This document shows, piece by piece, positions 53,172 through 64,000 of a stretch of DNA of 64,000 nucleotides. Position 1 is the first letter of the stretch; each line of letters begins with the position of its first letter. A program made the position numbers and the translations under genes. Below the pieces are notes generated by a model. It was not told where the DNA came from. It saw only the letters and a program-made list of their open reading frames with translations, and did not search any database. The DNA is from Neocallimastix lanati (nom. inval.) (lineage: Eukaryota > Neocallimastigomycota > Neocallimastigomycetes > Neocallimastigales > Neocallimastigaceae): contig JACVTC010000021.1 in assembly GCA_016946835.1 (NCBI GenBank), positions 1,391,001-1,455,000 on the forward strand. The letters are read 5' to 3'.

Positions 53172-55045
53172 ATTATTATTTTTCTATAATATAGTATAAT
53201 AAAATATAAAATGAAATGATACAGAATAATATAATATAATATAATATAATATAATATAAAATGAAATGAAATGAAATCGTATAATATAGTAAAATATAAA
53301 ATGAAATGAAATGATATCGTATAATATAATATAATATGATATAGTATAGTATAATATATGATATAGTGTAATATAATAGGATTTATGTTAATGATTATTT
53401 TTAATTTTTTATTTTATTTTTTCTATCTATTTTTAGACTGATAAATGGGATATGGAATCTGGTCATGTTGGTGGTCCACAATCTCCAGTTGAAGTTAAGC
53501 TTAGAGATATTGAAGATATGGGTTACTTATCTACTGATAAGCCTTACCCAAGAGGTGAAATCTGTGTTCGTGGTCACTCTGTCTTCAGAGGTTACTACAA
53601 GAACCCAGAATTAACTAAGGAAGTTTTAGATGAAGATGGTTGGTTCAGAACTGGTGATATTGGGTAAAAATAAAATAAAAAAAAAAAAAAATTAAAAATA
53701 AAAAAATAAATTTATATATATATATATATTTTTATTTTTTATTTTTTTTTTTTTTTTTTTTTAAATTATTTTATATTAATTATAAATTATTAATATATAT
53801 ATTATTATAATTGTATTATTTATTATATATATTATATTATATTTTCATTATTATTATTGTCATAAAATTTTATTTATAAAAATAATTTATAGTATTTGGG
53901 ATGATCACAACCGTATTGCTATCATTGATCGTGTTAAGAAGTAAATAATTAAATTTATATATATCTTCTTTATAAAAATTAATAATTTAATATTTTAATT
54001 ATAAATATATATATATTTTTTATTGTCAATAACAATATATAAATATTTTGTATATCACTTAATTAATAATATAATTTATATTAATAAAATAGTATTTTCA
54101 AGCTTGCTCAAGGTGAATACGTTGCTCCAGAAAAGATTGAAGAAGTTGTAAGTATATATATATATATAATAAAAAATTTTAAATCAAAGATATTATATAT
54201 ATAATATCTTTGATTATTAAAAATAAATAAATAGGATAGAATTGATCATTAATTTTAATATAATTTAATATATTAATATAATTTTAATAATAATAAAATG
54301 TAACCATGAAAAAATTAATAACAATACCAAAAAAAAAAAAAAAAAAAAAAATAGTACTTAAAATATCCAGTTGTTAACCAAATTTTCGTTCATGGTGAAT
54401 CTCTTGAATCACAACTTGTTGGTATTGTTGGTAAGTTTATTAATAGTACTACTACTACTAATAATAATAATACTAGTAAAAATAAAATTATATAAATATA
54501 TTGATTAAAAAAAACATTTTATTTATATACTTTTGCAAATTTTTATTTATTTATTTTATTTTCTATATTTATATCTAAATATGTATATATAAAAATTATA
54601 TATTTTATATATGATCAATTTTATTTTATCGTATTTTTATATTTTATTCATTTTTATATGCTATTTCAAAAATAATAATATTTAAATAATAATATTATTC
54701 ACAATGAAAATAATAATAACAAAAAAAAAAAAAAAAAAAATAGTTCCAAAGAAGAAGGAATTCATAGAGTATGCTGTTGCTAATGGTGTTGATGCTTCAT
54801 TATCTTATGAAGAAATGTGTAAAGATAAGAATATTATTAAAAAGTTAGTTAAGGATATGGATGCTCATGCTAGATCTCATAATCTTAAAGGTTTTGAAAC
54901 TATTAGAAACATATATCTTGAACCAAAAGAATTTACTGAAGAAGAAAACTTATTATCACCAATTTTAAAGATTAAGAGAGGACAAGCTTTACAAAAATAC
55001 AGAGCTATTATTAGAGAATTATATGATGAATTAAAAAGAAAGTAA
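50537..55045 (+). CDS. Long-chain acyl-CoA synthetase (AMP-forming), 10 exons, 663 aa
   Basis: Activates fatty acids: fatty acid + ATP + CoA gives acyl-CoA + AMP + PPi, for lipid synthesis or remodelling. Exons: 50537-50608, 50998-51100, 51280-51382, 51767-52412, 52773-53132, 53437-53663, 53893-53940, 54093-54147, 54355-54430, 54744-55045. All phases join in frame (1,992 nt). Motifs in order: TVYENF, then [11 protein letters not shown] (P-loop, from residue 231), [38 protein letters not shown], and [21 protein letters not shown], the ACSL signature spanning exons 7-8. The protein ends [22 protein letters not shown]. Length matches eukaryotic ACSL/Faa proteins. No N-terminal membrane segment or peroxisomal SKL-type end is evident. 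Introns are 152-389 bp. Intron 2 has the unusual donor GTTCGG; the other eight start GTA. It stands alone between transposon remnants. Confidence 0.95.
54182..54215. repeat. Perfect 34 bp palindrome in intron 8 of the synthetase gene
   Basis: AATCAAAGATATTATAT is followed directly by its reverse complement. In RNA it would form a 17 bp stem close to the 5' splice site at 54148. Confidence 0.9.
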
Positions 55046-55565
55046 TCAAAAAAAAAAAAGTATTTTTTTAAAAAAAAATAGTTAATAATTAATAATATTA
55101 ATAAATATATATATATATAAAATAAAAAAAAAAAAAAAAAAAAAATTATTTTTATTATGAATAAAATAAATTAAAATATAGATAAAATAATAATAATAAT
55201 AATAATAATAATTAAAATATTATCAATATAAATGACAATATCAATATTAATAATAATAAAATAAAAAATAATAAAAAATAATAATAAAAAAAAAAAAAAA
55301 ACTTTTAAAAATAAAATAAAAAAAAAAAATAACCTTTTCCTTTTTTTTTTTTTTTTTTTTTTTTACTTAAAAATACGTATATATAATATATATATAAATA
55401 AAATAAAAAAATAAATAAAAAAAAAATAAAAAAATTATTATTTTTTTTTTTGGGTGTATTTTTTTTTTTTGGTTTATATAAACCAAAAAAAAAAAAAAAA
55501 AAAAAAAATTATCTCGTGGAAAAAAACAAAACATTTATTTTATGAAAGGATTAAAAATATTAAAC
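55046..55565. other. 3' region of the synthetase gene and A/T spacer
   Basis: Poly-A/poly-T runs and (AAT)n at 55190-55212. No coding frame. Candidate poly(A) signals cannot be singled out in such DNA. Confidence 0.5.
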
Positions 55566-55720
55566 TTTGAAAGTGATTTATCTAATCTTCAAGCATTCTG
55601 TGATCTATTCAAAGAATGAGTAAATGAATTACACTTGCTGTTAAACCAAAGAAATTCATACTTTCAAGACATTATGAAAATCCTACATTAAAGCTTTGGT
55701 ATGAACCATTTACCAAGCAC
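55566..55720 (+). pseudogene. LINE-like reverse-transcriptase fragment (possible)
   Basis: A short stretch reads FESDLSNLQAFCDLFKE, then (after an in-frame TGA) VNELHL, and after a one-base frame change LAVKPKKFILSRHYENPT. This resembles the section just after the YADD motif of non-LTR reverse transcriptases, where (S/E)-x-x-LQ...L..F...W....L..N..K is typical; the TGA sits where Trp is usual. No YADD motif is seen upstream. It is a small relic of about 50 residues, and family assignment from so little sequence is tentative. Confidence 0.35.
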
Positions 55721-55979
55721 TAATCACTATTCATAGCTTGGAATACCTTTTAATGAATCATTGGATTTTAGATTATTATTGTTATTACGATAAACAGTAA
55801 AATAAATTATTTTATCGTCAAAAACCCTTTCTTTATATTTTTTTTTAACCAATAAGAATGTACCTTTTTACTATAAAACTCGTATTTTAGTTTCCTTTGT
55901 TCCTTAGTTCAATTTTTTTTTTTTTAATATTGGACGAATTAAATATGGATTTAAAATTTGGTGTGAAATCTTTGGTTAA
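55721..55979. other. Spacer between LINE-like fragment and copia fossil
   Basis: Moderately A/T-rich, with no assignable frame. It could hold more transposon debris or the far end of the copia element. Confidence 0.35.
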
Positions 55980-59660
<3,681 letters not shown>

Positions 59661-61664
59661 CATTTTGTTAATATATATAAATTATTTATTATTCAATGTT
59701 TTATAATTTAAGATGAAATGAAATTTTTATAAAACTTTAATATTTAGTGAATTATATTGATTTTAAATTAAATAAAATTTAATTTAATTTAATATTATAA
59801 TTTGTTACTTTTTATTTTTTATTTTTTTTTTTAAATTTTATGAAATGAAAATTATTATTTATTTTATTTTTTAATTGGTTGAATTTTAATATTCCTTCAA
59901 AGAAAATTAAATAATATTGTCATGAATATTTATTTATACTTTTCAAAATTTTTTAATTAAATTTTTTTTATTAATAATTAATTAATAATCTTGATTATGA
60001 TAAATAAAAAATTTATATCCTTGAATATATAATAAAAAATTTTAAAAAAAAAGAAAATTTCTTATATATTAAATATTAATATTAATGATTAAATAAATAA
60101 TAAATAATAAAATACTACTTTTTTATTTTAATAAATATTTACTATAAATAAATATATTTATTAATATTAAAGTTTGATATATATATATTTTAAAAAATTA
60201 AAAAATATATATAACATATATAATTTGAAAAAATGATTTCTATAAATATTTTGAAGGGAAATTTTTAAAATAATTATTTTCATTTTTTAAAGTTATATGT
60301 GATATGTTTATAATATTTATTGGAATATTTAAAAGTGATCATTGTTATATTTTTGAAACATTATAGTATGTTTTATGTTTAATAAAAATTTTTAATGTAT
60401 GTCGTTTTATTTTAATATTTTAGAGAATGGAATATATATTAAAAATTTCTTTAAATATTTAAAATTTAATTAATTATTTATAATTTAAAGTTTTATTTTC
60501 AAAAATATTTTACAAAAATATTTTCCTTAAAATCGCCTTTTGATGTGATTACTATCTACTTTTACTAATTCTATTGGACAAATTTTAATTTATTTGGAGT
60601 TTTTAATATAAATAATTTTTATATTTTTCATATATAATATGATTTCATTGCTAATGATCTAACCATATGGTTCAAGGAAGTTTTTGTTGAAGTTAAAATT
60701 TATTTATATTTATTAAACTTTGATTAAATTATTTAATTTTATTATTATAATTATATATGAATTTATTTAAGTTAGATAGCTTTAAAATATAAAATTAAGT
60801 ATAATTATTTTTTTTTTCCTCTACAACTTTTCTTATATATTTATTTTTATTTAGTTATTAATATTTCCTTAGAAAATATAAATATAAATAAAACAATGAT
60901 TTATGCTTTAAATATTACTATTTCTTATTTTATTAATTATAATTAATATTTAGAAATCAACTTATTAAGAACATTATAAAATCATTAGATTTAAATTTGG
61001 TTTATGACATTAATTTATGTTCGAATAATAAAATTTATTTTGTATTAATTAAGGTTAGAATATTTCATTTTGTATCACTGATCCTATTGGTATTAAAATT
61101 TTACAAAATTTTATCCAATTAAAAACTCTATATTAAATAGTTGTATAATTATGGAGATAATTATGGAGATTTATTTGTAAATTTTTATTATAATAAAAAT
61201 ATTTTACTTGCTTTATTATTTATCTATTTATTTATCTATTTATTATTTATCTATTATTTATTTATTATATATTTTTTATTTTTTTATTTATGTGTTAATT
61301 ATTTTTAAATAATATACTTATTTTATTATAAAGTTATATTTATTTATTCAATTATATATAAAAAAAAAAAACAATATTTAAACTTCATATTTAAAATCCA
61401 TCTTAATATTTATATATATAAATACTAATTAGAAGATAATATTAAATTTATATTAAAAAAAATTGAAATGTTTCAAAAATGTACATTTATCTCCTTTTAA
61501 TTTTTATTAAAATTAAATTGGTTATTAAAAATTTTATTTTTATTTCGTTTAAAAATATTCTTATATATTACACAAATTTTTTTACAAATTACTATAAATT
61601 TTCAAAATTTTTCCCTTTTTTTTTTTTTTTTGTTTTTTTCATTCAGTTTCAAAACAAAATAATT

Positions 61665-61682
61665 AGTTTGCTGGAACAAACT
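61665..61682. promoter_or_regulatory. Conserved palindrome AGTTTG-6-CAAACT in GH48 promoter 3
   Basis: Same 18 bp as before copies 1 and 2, starting 147 bp upstream of the ATG. Confidence 0.45.
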
Positions 61683-61811
61683 TTAAAATAATTTTAATAT
61701 TTATAAAATAAAATAAAAAAAAAATACTACAATAATAATAATAATTTTATTATAAAAGTAATATTTTTTATTATATTTAAATAAACCAAATTAAAAGTAA
61801 AATAAAAAAAA

Positions 61812-64000
61812 ATGCCATCTATAAGATCTACTATTGCTCTTCTTGGTGCTACTACTGTTTTAGCCGCTCCAATGAAAAAGCGTGCCAACGAATATGGTGA
61901 ACGTGCTATTGAACATTACAATATCGTTACAGGTAACGGTAATTATAATTCTGAATACTTCTCTCCAGAAAATGTTCCATACCATTCAATCGAAACCATG
62001 ATGGTTGAAGCTCCAGATCAAGGTCACGAATCTGTATCTGAAACCTATTCCTTCTGGGTATGGTTAGAAGCTGTTAATGGTAAACTTACTGGTAATTACG
62101 ATGGTGTTGAAACTGCCTGGAGTTACTTAGAAAAACATCTTATTCCAGATAGCAAGAACCAACCAGGTAATAGTAAGTACAATGCTTCCTCTCCTGCTAC
62201 TTATGCTCCAGAAGATGATGATATCGAAAACTATCCAGCTCAACTGGTCTTCCAAGACGGTATTGTTGGTCAAGATCCAATTGCTAAGGAACTTCAACAA
62301 GCCTATGGTACCTGGGATATCTATGCTATGCATTGGATTATTGATGGTGATAATTGGTACGGTTATGGCCAACAAGGTGATGGTAAGTCCAAGCCATCGT
62401 TCATTAACACCTTCCAACGTGGTGCCTCTGAATCTGCTTGGAAAACGGTTCCACATCCATGTTGGGAAGCCATGAAGTGGGGTGGCAGTAACGGTTTCTT
62501 AGATCTTTTCACTGGTGATAACTCCTATGCTAAGCAATGGAGATACACTGCTGCTCCAGATGCTGATGCTCGTGCCATTCAAGCGGCTTACTTCGGTTGG
62601 CTTTGGGCTGATGAAGATGGTGTCGATCTATCTTCTGTGGCTTCCAAGGCTGCTAAGCTTGGTGACTACTTACGTTACTCTCACTATGATAAATATTTCA
62701 AGAAGATTGGTAACTGTATTGGATATCAACAATGTGCTGCTGGTTCTGGTAAGAACTCTGCTCACTACCTTATCTCATGGTACTTCGCTTGGGGTGGAGG
62801 TTTACAAGGTGACTGGGCATGGAGAATTAGTTCATCCCACACTCACAGTGGTTACCAAAACCCATTAGCTGCTTGGATTCTTTCTACTCAGTCCGCTTTC
62901 AAGCCAAAGGGTGCCACTGCTGTTAAAGATTGGTCGACTTCTCTCGATCGTCAATTAGAATTATTCAGATGGTTACAATCTGCTGAAGGTTGTATTGCTG
63001 GTGGTGCCACCAACTCATGGCAAGGACACTACGCTCAACCACCAAGTGATATTACCTCCTTCTACGGTATGTACTATGATTGGCAACCAGTTTACCACGA
63101 TCCACCATCCAACAACTGGACGGGTATGCAAGGTTGGGGTATGGAGCGTGTCTGCTCTCTCTATTACCTTTCCGGTAACGAAAAGGCTGGAAAGATTTGT
63201 CAAGAATGGGCTAAATGGGTTAAGGAAACCGTTCGTGTTAACGGTGGTGAAATTGTCCATGCTACTAACTTAGAATGGTCTGGTAATCCAGATGAATGGA
63301 AATCTTCTAACTTTAACAAGTCCGGTCTTAATGCCTCACTTCATGGTACTGTTTCTTCTGAAGGTACTGATCTTGGTTCTATTGCCTCTATTATCAAGGG
63401 TTTGATGTGGGTTTCTATGAAGGATGGAGATGAAGAAGGTCTCCGACTTGTTCTTGATGTCATGGATGCTATTGAAAACTACAAGGATGACCTTGGTTAT
63501 GCTGTTGAAGAGGCTCGTGAAGATTACATCAAGTTCAATGAAGAAGTATACATTCCATCGGGATGGTCAGGTAAGAACGCTCAAGGTGCCAATATTAAGA
63601 GTGGAGTCAAGTTCATTGATATTCGTCCAAAGTACAAGGAAGACAAGGATTGGGCTCAAGTGGAAGACTTCCTTAATGGAGGATCGGCTCCAAGATTTAC
63701 TTACCACAGATTCTGGGGACAAACTGAAATTATGGTTGCTAATGGTCTTATCTCTATCTATGATGTTCCTTCCATGATTTCAGGTAGAACTCCAGGTGGT
63801 TCAAATACCAAACCATCAAGTAGTGGTAAATGCTCAGCTTCTATTGTTGCTCAAGGTTACAAATGTTGCTCTGCTAACTGTGAAGTTGTTTACACTGATA
63901 ATGATGGTGATTGGGGTGTTGAAAATGGTCAATGGTGTGGTTGTGGTGGAAAGGTTGAAACTGTTACCTGTCCAGCTTCTATCACCAATCAAGGCTATAA
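61812..64000 (+). CDS. Secreted cellulosomal GH48 cellulase, copy 3 (cut by window end)
   Basis: Third paralogue, open from the ATG to the last base (729 codons plus two bases). It includes the signal peptide, the GH48 module with Glu66 and Glu77, the first dockerin and the start of the second ([10 protein letters not shown]). The missing ~32 residues lie beyond the window, so this is truncation by the window, not a broken gene. It has Ala at EIVHATN (as copy 1), Ser at TVSSEG and Ala at TCPAS (as copy 2). By eye it carries about 12 private base differences, none changing the protein. It lies ~18.7 kb downstream of copy 2, beyond the synthetase gene and transposon relics, in the same orientation and with the longer type of upstream block. 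Confidence 0.96.
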   Translation, partial: MPSIRSTIALLGATTVLAAPMKKRANEYGERAIEHYNIVTGNGNYNSEYFSPENVPYHSIETMMVEAPDQGHESVSETYSFWVWLEAVNGKLTGNYDGVETAWSYLEKHLIPDSKNQPGNSKYNASSPATYAPEDDDIENYPAQLVFQDGIVGQDPIAKELQQAYGTWDIYAMHWIIDGDNWYGYGQQGDGKSKPSFINTFQRGASESAWKTVPHPCWEAMKWGGSNGFLDLFTGDNSYAKQWRYTAAPDADARAIQAAYFGWLWADEDGVDLSSVASKAAKLGDYLRYSHYDKYFKKIGNCIGYQQCAAGSGKNSAHYLISWYFAWGGGLQGDWAWRISSSHTHSGYQNPLAAWILSTQSAFKPKGATAVKDWSTSLDRQLELFRWLQSAEGCIAGGATNSWQGHYAQPPSDITSFYGMYYDWQPVYHDPPSNNWTGMQGWGMERVCSLYYLSGNEKAGKICQEWAKWVKETVRVNGGEIVHATNLEWSGNPDEWKSSNFNKSGLNASLHGTVSSEGTDLGSIASIIKGLMWVSMKDGDEEGLRLVLDVMDAIENYKDDLGYAVEEAREDYIKFNEEVYIPSGWSGKNAQGANIKSGVKFIDIRPKYKEDKDWAQVEDFLNGGSAPRFTYHRFWGQTEIMVANGLISIYDVPSMISGRTPGGSNTKPSSSGKCSASIVAQGYKCCSANCEVVYTDNDGDWGVENGQWCGCGGKVETVTCPASITNQGY

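Noticed and set aside
54704-55045. Separate 113-residue gene with start near 54,704
   Set aside because: It is the last exon of the synthetase (from 54,744) read back through its intron; the C-terminal sequence is typical of the family.

Overview
The window looks like nuclear DNA of an anaerobic gut fungus (Neocallimastigomycota). Non-coding DNA is almost pure A/T, full of homopolymers and microsatellites, and coding stretches stand out by much lower A+T. The proteins are fungal: secreted GH48 cellulases carrying paired Cys-rich fungal dockerins, a bZIP regulator, and a 10-exon acyl-CoA synthetase. The genus cannot be fixed from the sequence alone.

Layout. 1-2,110: array of ~300 bp tandem repeats cut by the window edge. 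2,111-9,465: gene-free, with five copies of a short motif at 3.3-5.4 kb. 9,466-12,215 (minus): two-exon bZIP gene with a non-standard basic region. 12,216-33,050: ~21 kb without a supportable gene, made of minisatellites, hairpin repeats and a few tiny coding-like islands. 33,055-43,900: a piece of a Ty1/copia fossil followed by two tandem intact GH48 genes (36,511-38,796; 40,826-43,111). 44.2-46.1 kb: minisatellites. 46,609-47,787: remnant of a Mutator-like DNA transposon with matching terminal inverted repeats. 50,537-55,045 (plus): long-chain acyl-CoA synthetase with nine introns. 55.6-59.7 kb: a small LINE-like fragment and a longer copia fossil (minus). 61,812-64,000: third GH48 gene, cut by the window end.

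How it fits together. The GH48 genes encode exported reducing-end-acting cellulases that would dock to the fungal cellulosome. The upstream blocks of copies 1 and 3 are collinear for over 3 kb and both include the gag end of the same copia fossil, so gene, promoter and fossil were duplicated together. By eye the three coding regions differ by about 1%, mostly silently, and are about equally distant from each other. All three promoters keep the same short palindrome ~148 bp before the ATG. The synthetase and the bZIP gene have no evident functional link to the cellulases. I found no RNA genes, CRISPR, or clearly novel gene system. The most notable items are the amplified GH48 block, the bZIP lacking its near-invariant Asn, and the transposon remnant with a long perfect inverted repeat.
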